A stretch of 64,000 nt of DNA from JABCPE02 sp963520375 (GCA_963520375.1 CAUQQF010000008.1:1-64000); one strand, 5' to 3'; shown: positions 41,388-50,642, counted from the stretch's first letter. The notes: generated from the letters alone by a model not told the origin. Numbers and translations: made by a program.

Positions 41388-42809
41388 CTAAAACTTCCAT
41401 CCTAATGTAAGGATAAGATGTCCTTTTTGGTTCTTTGCATTAGAAACGATGCTGGTATCACTTATGCTGTAGTTCCCTACGCTGGTCTTGCTGTCTCTAT
41501 TAAAATAACTTCCTGCAAAGAACGGATTGCTATATTCATGAGTTCTGTACTGATAAGAAGCATCTATGTAGAATAGTTTGAAATCATATCCTATTCCCCC
41601 TGAAATCACCTGTGTTTTTCCTACAATGTAGTTGGATAATTTTCCATTTACTACATTCGCATTATTGTCAAACATTTTTTCTGTATGATCTTTGAATGGG
41701 CTAGTAGTGAAGGCGTATCCACCTCTTATTCGGAAAGATTTTATTCTGTATTCGCCTCCTAGTCTTACTTCGTGCTGAGCCTTGTAGGTAGACTCATAGA
41801 AATTATTCAGCTGAACATCTGCTGCACCACCACCGAAATTAGGTTTGCCTAAATCTACTCTATAATCAACATTAAAGGCAAAATGTTTATTAGGGATAAA
41901 AGCCCCACTCAGTGTTAATTTAGTCGGAGTTCTGAAAGTGCGACTTTCTGTGTAGCTGTTCTGAGAGAGATTCAAACCATTTTTTGAATAAAAATTGTAC
42001 TCTCTGTCTATGCTGTACCATGTAGGAGATTCTATGGAAGCCCCTAGTCTAACAGCATTGCTCAATTTCCCTATTACCCCAAGAGATAGCGAAAACCCAT
42101 CAGCATCCTCTATGTAAGGAGTATTTTGTCTGGAGAAATATTTTGCTTTTCCTGTATTTAATGAGGAAACTTTAACTTCATTATACTGCTCTATATTCAC
42201 AGAGGAGAAATTCACTGCTGCTCCTATGTATAGTTTGTTGTCATAATTTCCACCAATACCTAAGTTCAGCTTAGAACGATGTCCTATGGTCTCATACAAA
42301 TGCCCTTCGAATATGTTGTAGTCTGTAATGGGTTTATTTTTATCATCATCTTGATGTATAGCTGATGTTATATTTGCATTTCCTGGAGATTGTAATTTAT
42401 CACTTACATTTTGAGTAACATAGTTAATTCCTACATTTACAAACTTCCATGCATTCTGTTCATTTGACTGAAAAGATAATACTCCGCTGGCGTTCCCTAA
42501 ATTAGCCTTGCTTATGTTTTGGCTTGTAGATTTTCCTGCTAGACTAGCTGTAGACTTATTGGAATTGATAGAAAGTGAAGCACTTACATCATCTGTGATG
42601 AATACTCCCAAACCAGCAGGGTTGGTGTTTAGCACAGAGGCATCTCCTCCCAATGCTCCCATAGAACCTGCCATTGCGTTATATCTTGCAGTTCCTAGGG
42701 AAGATATATTGTCGTAAATTGTAGAGGTATTTCTGATGATAGAAACATCTTGAGCAAAGAACAATGCACTTGCTGAAATACCTGCTAATATTGAAATTTT
42801 CTTTGTCAT
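41388..42809 (-). CDS. OmpP1/FadL family outer-membrane transporter
   Basis: A 473-residue barrel protein with a signal peptide (cut after F-F-A-Q). The N-terminal plug region contains the family-typical A-R-Y-N-A-M-A-G-S-M-G-A-L-G-G-D-A-S-V and N-P-A-G-L-G. It ends in T-L-G-W-K-F. FadL-type proteins move long-chain fatty acids or hydrocarbons across the outer membrane. It lies 22 bases after a Tyr-rich lipoprotein gene, likely in the same operon. Confidence 0.9.
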   Translation of the reverse strand: MTKKISILAGISASALFFAQDVSIIRNTSTIYDNISSLGTARYNAMAGSMGALGGDASVLNTNPAGLGVFITDDVSASLSINSNKSTASLAGKSTSQNISKANLGNASGVLSFQSNEQNAWKFVNVGINYVTQNVSDKLQSPGNANITSAIHQDDDKNKPITDYNIFEGHLYETIGHRSKLNLGIGGNYDNKLYIGAAVNFSSVNIEQYNEVKVSSLNTGKAKYFSRQNTPYIEDADGFSLSLGVIGKLSNAVRLGASIESPTWYSIDREYNFYSKNGLNLSQNSYTESRTFRTPTKLTLSGAFIPNKHFAFNVDYRVDLGKPNFGGGAADVQLNNFYESTYKAQHEVRLGGEYRIKSFRIRGGYAFTTSPFKDHTEKMFDNNANVVNGKLSNYIVGKTQVISGGIGYDFKLFYIDASYQYRTHEYSNPFFAGSYFNRDSKTSVGNYSISDTSIVSNAKNQKGHLILTLGWKF

Positions 42810-42831
42810 TTTTTACAATAATTTTAAAGTT

Positions 42832-43803
42832 TTACCAGTTAGATCTTCTTCCAAAACCACCATTTCCGCTAGTGGAACTGCCACTATTTCCTCCATTGTT
42901 TGATGAAGAATTATTATCTCTCCAAGTGTTGTTTTGTCGTTGATATCGCTCTATATCGGAGTTATGATTTCCCCAGTCAGATGATCTGTCAAAACCATTA
43001 TTTGGTCTATTCATCTGGTTGTTGCTTCTATTAAATCCACCATTGTTAGGTGTGTAGGTTCTGCCACGATAGGAGTTATCATTTCCTCTGTAGATTTCAT
43101 CTGGGTCGCTTCTTCTGTAAGTTTTCGCAGGTCTGTAATAACGAGGATTGTAATAATAATCATCATAGTAACCACGATAATATGGATTGTAGTAATAAGG
43201 GTTATAGTAATAATTATTATAGTAATAAGGGCTGTATCCCCAGTAGTTATAATTCCAATAAGGGTTGTAATAATAGTTATAATTGTAACTCCACGGACTC
43301 ATTCCCCACGAGAAACCTAATCCCCATCCTGAAGAGCGAGGGTAGCCGAAATACGAATTATAATACCCGAAATAATATGGCGAATAAAAACTGCTGTAAT
43401 AAGGATAACCCCAAGAAGAATAATTATCATAGTAGAAATTATTTTGCGTTCCTGCATAAGTTCCCCAGTCGGAGCTGGAAGAGATTCTTTGGCTGTCTCC
43501 GCCCCAGTTTTTGTTGCTGTATTTTTGGTTTTGGAGCTGTTGGTTTTTCTGAGCTTGTCCGATGATTCCTGTTTGATTATTATCATCCTCAAAACCAGCT
43601 CTTTCGTCCATATCATAGTAGTCAGGCTCCTGCCATGCTATTTTTCTTTCTATTTTGTCTGTTGCAGGGTCGTAATAGATACCATCTGTCTCTGTATATC
43701 CAGACTGGATACCACAAGAAACCAAAAATAATCCACTAGCCAAAGCCAAGGCTGTTTTGGAGACAAAAGGGATTATTGTATCAGAAAATGTATTATTTTT
43801 CAT
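42832..43803 (-). CDS. Tyr/Asn/Gly-rich low-complexity lipoprotein
   Basis: A 323-residue lipoprotein (lipobox L-V-S-C-G, Cys30). After a normal acidic N-terminal part, residues about 120-225 are very rich in Tyr, with blocks such as Y-Y-Y-N-P-Y-W-N-Y-N-Y-W and N-P-Y-Y-Y-N-P-Y-Y. The C-terminal 90 residues are Asn/Arg/Ser/Gly-rich. Similar composition occurs in proteins that self-associate or coat surfaces. The function is unknown. Its operon partner is the FadL-type barrel. The promoter is half of the overlapping divergent pair at 43828-43843. Confidence 0.8.
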   Translation of the reverse strand: MKNNTFSDTIIPFVSKTALALASGLFLVSCGIQSGYTETDGIYYDPATDKIERKIAWQEPDYYDMDERAGFEDDNNQTGIIGQAQKNQQLQNQKYSNKNWGGDSQRISSSSDWGTYAGTQNNFYYDNYSSWGYPYYSSFYSPYYFGYYNSYFGYPRSSGWGLGFSWGMSPWSYNYNYYYNPYWNYNYWGYSPYYYNNYYYNPYYYNPYYRGYYDDYYYNPRYYRPAKTYRRSDPDEIYRGNDNSYRGRTYTPNNGGFNRSNNQMNRPNNGFDRSSDWGNHNSDIERYQRQNNTWRDNNSSSNNGGNSGSSTSGNGGFGRRSNW

Positions 43804-43827
43804 ATCAAATGGTTTAATGTTAATTAC

Positions 43828-43843
43828 TATATTTGCAAAATTA
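43828..43843. promoter_or_regulatory. abutting divergent -7 elements
   Basis: TATATTTG (+ strand, 43828-43835) is followed immediately by CAAAATTA (43836-43843), which is TAATTTTG on the minus strand. The first points at proS, the second at the Tyr-rich lipoprotein gene. Each predicted start site falls within or beside the other element, so both could not be occupied at once. Confidence 0.5.
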
Positions 43844-43928
43844 TTACCAAAATTATACCAAAAATCATATTGGAGTAATTCTGAATAATGATTTTTATCA
43901 GTAAAAATAAAAAAATATTTTAATATTT

Positions 43929-45404
43929 ATGGCAAAATTAACTTCAAGAGCAGAAGATTATAGTAAATGGTATAACGAACTTATCGTAGGAGCAGACCTA
44001 GCGGAGAACTCAGGTGTTCGCGGCTGTATGGTTATCAAGCCGTATGGATACGCCATTTGGGAAAAGATGAGAGATGAGCTGGACAGAAGATTTAAGGAAA
44101 CAGGACACCAAAACGCTTATTTCCCTATTTTTGTTCCGAAAAGTTTGTTCGAAGCAGAAGAGAAAAACGCAGAGGGATTTGCTAAAGAATGTGCGGTAGT
44201 TACGCACTATCGTTTGAAAACAGACCCAGAAAATCCATCAAAACTTATCGTAGATCCAGAAGCAAAATTGGAGGAAGAACTTATCGTTCGTCCTACTTCG
44301 GAGGCGATTATTTGGAATACTTATAAAAACTGGATTCAGTCTTATAGAGACCTTCCAATACTTATTAACCAATGGGCGAATGTGGTTCGATGGGAGATGA
44401 GAACGCGCCCGTTCCTTCGTACTTCGGAATTTCTTTGGCAGGAAGGGCACACGGCTCACGCCACTAAAGAAGAAGCAGAAGCAGAAGCAAAACAGATGAT
44501 GGAAGTCTATGCCGACTTCTCCGAGAAGATGATGGCTGTGCCGGTAGTTCGCGGACTGAAATCTCCAAGCGAGAGATTCGCAGGAGCAGACGAAACTTAT
44601 TGTATAGAAGCGATGATGCAGGACGGAAAGGCGCTTCAGGCAGGGACTTCGCACTTTTTAGGACAAAACTTCGCAAAAGCATTCGATGTGAAATTTACAA
44701 ACAGCGAAGGTAAAATAGAATACGCATGGGCATCATCATGGGGAGTATCTACCCGATTGATGGGAGCGCTTATCATGTCGCATTCAGATGATTTCGGATT
44801 GGTTCTACCGCCGAAACTTGCACCGATACAAGTAGTTATCGTGCCGATATTCAAAGGCGAGGAGCAATTAGCCCAAATCGATGAGGTGGCTTTCGGAATT
44901 AGTGAAAAACTGAAAGCGCTGGGAATTTCTGTAAAGTATGACAACCGCGCTACGCACAAACCAGGCTGGAAATTCGCAGAATACGAGCTAAAAGGTGTGC
45001 CGGTGAGAATAGCCATAGGGCCGAAGGATTTAGAAAACGGCATGGTGGAAATCGCAAGGAGAGATACGCTGAGCAAAGAAACTCAGCCGATAGCAGGGGT
45101 GGAGAATTACATTCACCAGCTTCTTACGAAAATTCAGGAAGACATCTACCAGCGCGCGCTTAACTTCCGAAACGAAAACATTACAAAAGTGGATACCTAC
45201 GAGGAGTTCAAAAAAGTTTTGGAGGAAAAAGGTGGTTTCATCGCAGCTCACTGGGATGGAACGGAGGAAGAAGAGGAACGCATCAAGGAGGAAACCAAAG
45301 CTACCATACGATGTATCCCGCTGGATGCTGTGGAGGAAGACGGTGTGTCCCTTATTTCAGGGAAACCTTCTAAACGCAGGGTTCTTTTCGCTAAGGCATA
45401 CTAA
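43929..45404 (+). CDS. proS: prolyl-tRNA synthetase (archaeal/eukaryote-type)
   Basis: A 491-residue class II synthetase. The short form without the bacterial INS editing insertion and with the C-terminal extension ending in K-A-Y places it in the eukaryote/archaea-like ProRS group. Motif 2 is in R-W-E-M-R-T-R-P-F-L-R-T-S-E-F-L-W-Q-E-G-H-T-A-H; motif 3 is V-S-T-R-L-M-G-A-L-I-M. The start is ATG at 43929; the 5' leader is AT-rich and the likely promoter is 43828-43835. Confidence 0.96.
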   Translation: MAKLTSRAEDYSKWYNELIVGADLAENSGVRGCMVIKPYGYAIWEKMRDELDRRFKETGHQNAYFPIFVPKSLFEAEEKNAEGFAKECAVVTHYRLKTDPENPSKLIVDPEAKLEEELIVRPTSEAIIWNTYKNWIQSYRDLPILINQWANVVRWEMRTRPFLRTSEFLWQEGHTAHATKEEAEAEAKQMMEVYADFSEKMMAVPVVRGLKSPSERFAGADETYCIEAMMQDGKALQAGTSHFLGQNFAKAFDVKFTNSEGKIEYAWASSWGVSTRLMGALIMSHSDDFGLVLPPKLAPIQVVIVPIFKGEEQLAQIDEVAFGISEKLKALGISVKYDNRATHKPGWKFAEYELKGVPVRIAIGPKDLENGMVEIARRDTLSKETQPIAGVENYIHQLLTKIQEDIYQRALNFRNENITKVDTYEEFKKVLEEKGGFIAAHWDGTEEEEERIKEETKATIRCIPLDAVEEDGVSLISGKPSKRRVLFAKAY

Positions 45405-45411
45405 AAAATAT

Positions 45412-45441
45412 AAAACTGCTCTCTATCAGGGCAGTTTTTTT
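45412..45441 (+). terminator. terminator after proS
   Basis: AAACTGC/GCAGTTT with an 11-base loop and T7. Confidence 0.8.
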
Positions 45442-45445
45442 GTTT

Positions 45446-46031
45446 TTAAGAAGATGGATTTTCGTTGATTAGGTTTTCCCATCTTTGTATGATTTTTAAA
45501 ATCGCATCACGATTTTTTTTGCTTTTGATGAAAGTGGGAAGTTTAGCCACCAATGACATACCTTCTCGCTCACGGAGGTCGGAAGAAACATAATCCTCTA
45601 TTACCTTTATATGGAGTGTATTTTCTGCCCAAAAGAGATTTTCCCGCACATTTTCTTGAAAAATAAGGCAGCCCAAAAATATAATCACATTTTAGTCCAT
45701 CTTTATTTGGGTTTATTTTGTTGTAGGTTTCTTCATAGTGAGGTTTTATGGATAATGGAAAAGAGCAATTTTGACATTTGATGAGAACTTCATCCATTTT
45801 GTTTTTCATTCCGTGCTGTTCGTTGTGAATGGCCGTGCCGCAGTTTGGACAGTTTAACTTGATAACAGCTGTAAAAGACAGCAAGTCTTCACTTTTCTTT
45901 TCGTATCCACAATGATAGCAGTGGACTAGGTGTCCATCAGGCGTTATAATAGCAGAATTATGGCATTCAGGACAAACAACCCAAGCGCCTTCTTTCCATA
46001 TTTTTATGTGTTTTTCTTGATAACGCTTCAT
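45446..46031 (-). pseudogene. zinc-ribbon protein gene with a single-base frameshift
   Basis: Two overlapping minus-strand frames form one protein. The first (from 46031) carries four CxxC knuckles: C-P-E-C, C-Y-H-C, C-P-N-C and C-Q-N-C, two zinc ribbons. It runs to C-D-Y-I-F-G-L-P-Y-F and then goes out of frame. The second frame continues with Q-E-N-V-R-E-N-L-F-W-A-E-N-T and ends at 45446. Removing one base from the five-A run at 45659-45663 joins them into an intact protein of 194 residues. It is a TFIIB-type zinc-ribbon protein of unknown function. Whether the extra base is real cannot be judged here. Confidence 0.75.
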
Positions 46032-46042
46032 TTTATGCGAAA

Positions 46043-46702
46043 TTATTTCTTTTTCCCAGAAAAGAACCCGAATTTTTCTAAAGGCACTATCAGGGACAGC
46101 ATCCAGTAATGCTTGTTGGTTTTTCCTTTTTCGGACTGCATGTAGTACATCAGCTGTGGAGTGAGCCAGCTTAGACTTACGCTTGACCCTACATAAACTC
46201 TGTTTCGTAATTTTCCGTTTTCTAGATTTATGTAGATTTCATCATGGGCATAGAGGCTTACAGGAATGTCTTTGACTTTTATTTTGTAGTTTAATCCTAA
46301 TCTATTTCTGTAAGTAGCGGTACTACTTGCGTAGTTTTTTATCTGATAGTAGTACATATTTCTGTCAGTAATGGACAGTTTATTACTGATAGGCAAGGTG
46401 AAAGTGGCATAAGCCATAATCTGGTGCTCTGCGTTTTCGCTCTTGGATTCATAATCTTGAAAAAAAGCATAACCAGGCGTCAGCGAGATGTATTTATTAA
46501 TTGTAAATGTCGGCAAAACCCTTGCAATGTACGAGTTGTCAGTCGGGCTGTATCCACCGAAGGTCGTGAGTTTTCCTAAATTTCCCATATTTGCGGTAAA
46601 ACCTACTACTACGAAAGAATGCGGCGCATCTATCGCCTGTGATTTTAGGGAAGTATAAATGGAAAGGGTAAAAAATAATATAATGATTTTCAGTCGATTC
46701 AT
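46043..46702 (-). CDS. DUF2490-like outer-membrane protein
   Basis: A 219-residue protein with a signal peptide (M-N-R-L-K-I-I-I-L-F-F-T-L to about residue 22) and a series of short amphipathic strands (Y-I-S-L-T-P-G-Y-A-F-F, N-R-L-G-L-N-Y-K-I). It looks like DUF2490, a predicted porin-like barrel. I choose the ATG at 46702 because the promoter element at 46720-46727 would put the transcript start downstream of the alternative ATG at 46720. The frameshifted zinc-ribbon gene follows after 11 bases. Confidence 0.75.
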   Translation of the reverse strand: MNRLKIIILFFTLSIYTSLKSQAIDAPHSFVVVGFTANMGNLGKLTTFGGYSPTDNSYIARVLPTFTINKYISLTPGYAFFQDYESKSENAEHQIMAYATFTLPISNKLSITDRNMYYYQIKNYASSTATYRNRLGLNYKIKVKDIPVSLYAHDEIYINLENGKLRNRVYVGSSVSLSWLTPQLMYYMQSEKGKTNKHYWMLSLIVPLEKFGFFSGKKK

Positions 46703-46719
46703 TTTATTAAAATTTACCA

Positions 46720-46727
46720 CAAAGATA
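46720..46727 (-). promoter_or_regulatory. -7 element of the DUF2490-like gene
   Basis: Minus-strand TATCTTTG; it decides the start at 46702. Confidence 0.6.
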
Positions 46728-46754
46728 ACGAAAATGAAAAATCAAAACATTTGT

Positions 46755-48920
46755 TTAATGAAAGAAATTCCAAATCTGTGTAACGATAAAACATACTATA
46801 AACCCATATAAAACAGGAAGAAAAGTAGCGATGCTTGTCCATTTTTTGCTTCCAGTTTCTTTATAAATGGTGTAAATAGTGGTACTGCATGGGTTGTGCA
46901 GCAGACTAAACAGCATGAGATTTATAGCAGTGAGGGTAGTCCATCCTCCCATTTGCAGAATTGAGGCGATTTCGTTATCCGAAGTTTCAAATAACACACC
47001 TGCCAAGGCATCATTTCCTAAGGTTAAAGAAGTGAGCATCAATATCGTAGGAATTACGATTTCGTTGGCAGGAATAGCCAAGATGTAAGCCAAAAGAATC
47101 ACTCCATTCAGCCCTAAAAACAGCCCGAAAGGCTCCAGTCCGTCTATCATCCATAGAGCAAGTGGGTGACCGCCGATGCTGATATTGGAAATCAACCAAA
47201 TAGCGGCTCCCGCAGGAACAGCGAAGACTATGGCTCTCCATAGGACTATCAGCGTTCTGTCTATCAGAGAAGTGTATATCGTTTGCCATATTTGTGGAGG
47301 TCTGTAAGGCGGCAGTTCCAATGTGAAAAACGAAGCCTCTCCTTTGAGCAATGTTCTCGATAAAAGCCAAGAAGTGAAGAAGGTAAATGCAATTCCTAAA
47401 ATCACAATACTTACGACAGCAAGCATAGAAACAAGTCCTGACCACTGCTCAGGGACTAATATCCCTATGAATAGGGTAGCCATAAGAATCTGCGTGCCCC
47501 ATCTTCCGTTACATAGCGCAAAATTATTCGTGATGATAGCGATGAGTTTTTCCCTAGGGCTGTTGATGATTCTAGTAGCCACCACACCAGCAGCATTACA
47601 CCCAAAGCCCATACTCATAGTGAGCGCTTGTTTCCCATGGGCGCCTGTTTTTCTGAAAATTCTATCCAAATTAAAAGCCACTCTCGGCAAATAACCGAAA
47701 TCTTCCAAAAGGGTAAATAATGGGAAAAATATCGCCATAGGAGGGAGCATCACGGAAACAACCCAAGCCGTGGCAAGATAGATACCATCTATCAGTAATC
47801 CGCTCAGCCACCAAGGGAAATTAAGCTCATTGGCACCAGTTTTTAGAAAAGGATAAATTTTCTCTAAAAGTAGGAAAGAGAGAAATTCCGATGGGTAGTT
47901 AGCCCCGATGATAGTCAGCCATAAAACCAAACTCAATAAAAGAAACATTATCCCAAAGCCCCATATTCTATGCGTAACCAGATTGTCTATCATTCGTTCT
48001 ATACGGAATAATCTCGGTGATTCAGTAGAAGATACGGATGACTGTATGATTTTAGCAGCTTCGGCATAGAGATTTTCTATCCGTTCATCATGGTAGTTTT
48101 TAGGGAAGTCGGTTTTACATTCTTCCACTAAATGATGTATCGGCTCAAAATTTTCAGAATTGATACGAGTAGATATCATTCCTTTTTTTAATTCTTCTGT
48201 GAGATTTTTATTTCCCTCTAATAATCTAGCAGCTATCCATTCGGTATTGTCAAGCTCTGGGTCAAGCTGTGAGAGGTGCTTAGCAACTTTTTCCACCGAG
48301 TTTTTTACTATTTCGGTAGGCTTTATGAAAGATTTTTTCTTTGTGGTAATCTCTCCTTTTGCCATTTTATGAATTGTAGATAGAAGTTCAGGTATTCCAT
48401 CTTTAGACCTTGCGCTGGTGCCTATCACAGGAATTCCCAAGTCGCGGGATAGTGTGCGGGTGTCAATTTCGGTGCCGTGTTTTTTCGCTTCATCCATTAG
48501 ATTAAGACAAAGAATCACATTATCTGAAACTTCCATCACTTGCAGTAAAAGGCTAAAATGCCTCTGCATACGCCCTGCATCCACCACCACTATGGTGATA
48601 TCAGGTTTCCCAAATAAAATAAAATCTCTGGCAGCCTCCTCATCATCAGAAGTGGAAAGCAGTGAATAAGTGCCGGGCAGGTCTACGATTTTGAAGGTGT
48701 TTTGCTGATAAGAAAAATACCCTTCGGAGTGTGTTACCGTTTTGCCAGGCCAGTTTCCTGTATGCTGTTTTAGCCCTGTTAAAGCATTGAAAATAGTGCT
48801 TTTCCCTGTGTTGGGATTTCCAGCAAGGGCTATTGTAAACTGTGTATTCTCGGCGTTTTCTCCCAGCTTTTTTAGTTGGCTGGCTGTATTGAGTTCGCAG
48901 ACTTGGCAGGTTGATTTCAT
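46755..48920 (-). CDS. feoB: ferrous iron transporter FeoB
   Basis: A 721-residue protein with an N-terminal G domain (G1 G-N-P-N-T-G-K-S at 34-41, G3 D-L-P-G at 80-83, G4 N-L-M-D), a helical GDI region and a C-terminal membrane part with the Gate motifs (A-F-N-L-D-R-I-F-R...G-F-G-C-N and the later C-x-x-T-I). It imports Fe2+ across the inner membrane. About 25 residues, including C-x-x-C near the N-terminus, precede the G domain. feoA lies 12 bases upstream in the same operon. Confidence 0.96.
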   Translation of the reverse strand: MKSTCQVCELNTASQLKKLGENAENTQFTIALAGNPNTGKSTIFNALTGLKQHTGNWPGKTVTHSEGYFSYQQNTFKIVDLPGTYSLLSTSDDEEAARDFILFGKPDITIVVVDAGRMQRHFSLLLQVMEVSDNVILCLNLMDEAKKHGTEIDTRTLSRDLGIPVIGTSARSKDGIPELLSTIHKMAKGEITTKKKSFIKPTEIVKNSVEKVAKHLSQLDPELDNTEWIAARLLEGNKNLTEELKKGMISTRINSENFEPIHHLVEECKTDFPKNYHDERIENLYAEAAKIIQSSVSSTESPRLFRIERMIDNLVTHRIWGFGIMFLLLSLVLWLTIIGANYPSEFLSFLLLEKIYPFLKTGANELNFPWWLSGLLIDGIYLATAWVVSVMLPPMAIFFPLFTLLEDFGYLPRVAFNLDRIFRKTGAHGKQALTMSMGFGCNAAGVVATRIINSPREKLIAIITNNFALCNGRWGTQILMATLFIGILVPEQWSGLVSMLAVVSIVILGIAFTFFTSWLLSRTLLKGEASFFTLELPPYRPPQIWQTIYTSLIDRTLIVLWRAIVFAVPAGAAIWLISNISIGGHPLALWMIDGLEPFGLFLGLNGVILLAYILAIPANEIVIPTILMLTSLTLGNDALAGVLFETSDNEIASILQMGGWTTLTAINLMLFSLLHNPCSTTIYTIYKETGSKKWTSIATFLPVLYGFIVCFIVTQIWNFFH

Positions 48921-48932
48921 TTCAGTTTAACT

Positions 48933-49166
48933 TTAACTTTTAATCTCTATCAGAATGTATTTAGAGTCTTCTTTTCGTAAGGCAATCAGCGTGTTATGAA
49001 TATTGTAGGCGATAGGGTCACCCAGCGGACTGATGTTTTGGATATGAATTTCAGCGCCTTTGATGAATCCTAAATCTAAAAACCGCTGTCTGATTTCTCC
49101 TTTGCATTCCGGAGAAATCCCTAAAACTACACCTTTTTGACCTGTTTTTAACGAACCTAAATCCAT
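48933..49166 (-). CDS. feoA: ferrous iron transport protein FeoA
   Basis: A 77-residue SH3-like protein with the FeoA pattern: V-L-G-I-S-P-E-C-K-G-E-I-R-Q-R-F-L-D-L-G-F-I-K-G-A and S-P-L-G-D-P-I-A-Y. It is thought to regulate the FeoB GTPase. It is separate from feoB here, whereas some Bacteroidetes fuse the two. Two adjacent -7 elements (49185-49192 and 49193-49200) precede it. Confidence 0.95.
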   Translation of the reverse strand: MDLGSLKTGQKGVVLGISPECKGEIRQRFLDLGFIKGAEIHIQNISPLGDPIAYNIHNTLIALRKEDSKYILIEIKS

Positions 49167-49184
49167 TCAAATTATTTTATTGTC

Positions 49185-49192
49185 CAAATTTA
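49185..49192 (-). promoter_or_regulatory. -7 element of feoAB
   Basis: Minus-strand TAAATTTG. A second match, TAATTTTG, directly abuts it at 49193-49200. Confidence 0.55.
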
Positions 49193-49265
49193 CAAAATTA
49201 GATTAACCTAACAAATCAAAAATAATTGAATTTTATAAAATCAATTTAATTTAAAAAGATGTTTA

Positions 49266-49273
49266 TATCTTTG
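49266..49273 (+). promoter_or_regulatory. -7 element of folC
   Basis: TATCTTTG, exact match, 17 bases before the ATG. Confidence 0.65.
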
Positions 49274-49290
49274 GCGGAAATTTTTTAGCG

Positions 49291-50532
49291 ATGGACAAAA
49301 AGGACTATCAAGAGGCGCTGGAATGGCTTTTTAAACAAACGCCCAACTATCAGGAAAATGGAAAAAAAGCCTACAAACCAGGGCTGGATAATATAAAAAA
49401 ACTCTGTGATTACTGGGGAAATCCACAGGATAAGATAAAAACTATCCATATCGGCGGAACCAATGGGAAGGGCTCTACGAGCAATATGCTGGCTTCTATT
49501 TTGCAGGAGGCTGGCTACAAGGTTGGGATTTATAACTCGCCTCATTTAGTGGAGTTTACAGAGCGGGTGAAAATCAATGGAGAGGAGGCGGACAAGGAGT
49601 TTGTGTATCAGTTTATTCAAAAATTAAAGCAAATCCCAGAGCAGATTTTGCCTTCTTTTTTTGAATTTACGACCATCATGGCGTTTGAGTATTTTTATCA
49701 AAACGAGGTGGATTTTGCCATCATCGAGGTTGGTCTCGGCGGACGGCTGGATTCCACTAACATAATCACTCCGCTGGTTTCGGCGATTACGAATGTCCAG
49801 CTTGACCATCAGGATATTTTGGGCGAAACGCTGGAGCAGATAGCTGCGGAAAAGACAGGAATTATCAAAGAAAATGTTCCGATAATTTCTGGTGATGAGA
49901 ATATTTTGGTTAAAAATATAATTCGTGAAAAAGCCGATGCAGTGGGAACGGAATTTATAGATGCTACGGAGGTAAGAACGGATTTGGAAACGGATTTGAA
50001 GGGCAACTATCAGCGAAAAAACATCCGTGTGGTTTTGGCTTTGGTGGAGGCTTTGAGGAAGAAAAATATTTCTATTTCGGATGAAAATATTCACGATGGA
50101 CTGCTTCATGTTCAGAAAAATACAGGGTTCATCGGTCGCTGGTTTGAGTTTTCTAAAAATCCACTGACTATCTGCGATACAGGGCATAATAAAGCGGGGC
50201 TGGATATGGTGTTTAGCCAGTTGGCCGAATATCAGTGTCATAAACACATTGTTTTAGGTTTTGTTCAGGAAAAGAATATTGATGAGGTTCTGAAAATTCT
50301 TCCTCGTGATGCTCATTATTATTTTGTAAAACCAGCAATTTACAGGGGAAGACACCCGAAAGATTATGAAAATTTGCTGGTGGAGGCAGGAGTAGATTTT
50401 AAAATTTTTGATAGCGTGGAGGAGGGATATCAGTCTGCAAAAGCCGTCTGCAAGGAGGATGAGATGATTTTTATAGGGGGAAGTAATTTTGTAGTTGGAG
50501 ATTTTTTAGAAAAAAATTTGGAGGTTAAATAA
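49291..50532 (+). CDS. folC: folylpolyglutamate/dihydrofolate synthase
   Basis: A 413-residue Mur-ligase-type enzyme that adds glutamate to folates. ATP-binding P-loop G-G-T-N-G-K-G-S-T near residues 54-62, followed by Y-N-S-P-H-L-V-E-F-T-E-R. The central-domain motifs are E-V-G-L-G-G-R-L-D-S-T-N and T-N-V-Q-L-D-H-Q-D-I-L-G. Full length. Monocistronic, with tRNA genes directly behind it. Confidence 0.95.
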   Translation: MDKKDYQEALEWLFKQTPNYQENGKKAYKPGLDNIKKLCDYWGNPQDKIKTIHIGGTNGKGSTSNMLASILQEAGYKVGIYNSPHLVEFTERVKINGEEADKEFVYQFIQKLKQIPEQILPSFFEFTTIMAFEYFYQNEVDFAIIEVGLGGRLDSTNIITPLVSAITNVQLDHQDILGETLEQIAAEKTGIIKENVPIISGDENILVKNIIREKADAVGTEFIDATEVRTDLETDLKGNYQRKNIRVVLALVEALRKKNISISDENIHDGLLHVQKNTGFIGRWFEFSKNPLTICDTGHNKAGLDMVFSQLAEYQCHKHIVLGFVQEKNIDEVLKILPRDAHYYFVKPAIYRGRHPKDYENLLVEAGVDFKIFDSVEEGYQSAKAVCKEDEMIFIGGSNFVVGDFLEKNLEVK

Positions 50533-50539
50533 AAATCCG

Positions 50540-50547
50540 TATATTTG
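50540..50547 (+). promoter_or_regulatory. -7 element of the tRNA-Val pair
   Basis: TATATTTG, exact match, 14 bases before the first tRNA. Confidence 0.7.
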
Positions 50548-50561
50548 CACCACTCAAATGA

Positions 50562-50636
50562 GGGCGGTTAGCTCAGTTGGTTCAGAGCATCTGGTTTACA
50601 CCCAGAGGGTCGGGGGTTCGAATCCCTCACCGCCCA
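50562..50636 (+). tRNA. tRNA-Val (TAC), copy 1
   Basis: Acceptor GGGCGGT/ACCGCCC with discriminator A; anticodon stem CTGG(G)/CCCAG with loop TTTACAC, so anticodon TAC; T-loop TTCGAAT. CCA is not encoded. Confidence 0.96.
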
Positions 50637-50642
50637 CAGATA

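Noticed and set aside
43130..43440. CRISPR-like short repeats
   Set aside because: The repeated TAATAA/TATTAT units are Tyr/Asn codons within one gene; spacing is irregular and there are no spacers or cas genes.
43050..43565. 171-codon ORF opposite the Tyr-rich lipoprotein gene
   Set aside because: It is the antisense of a low-complexity coding region, and its Asn/Cys/Ser-rich composition is the mirror of the Tyr/Asn codons.
49624..50247. 207-codon ORF opposite folC
   Set aside because: Antisense shadow of a clearly coding gene; no signal or domain.
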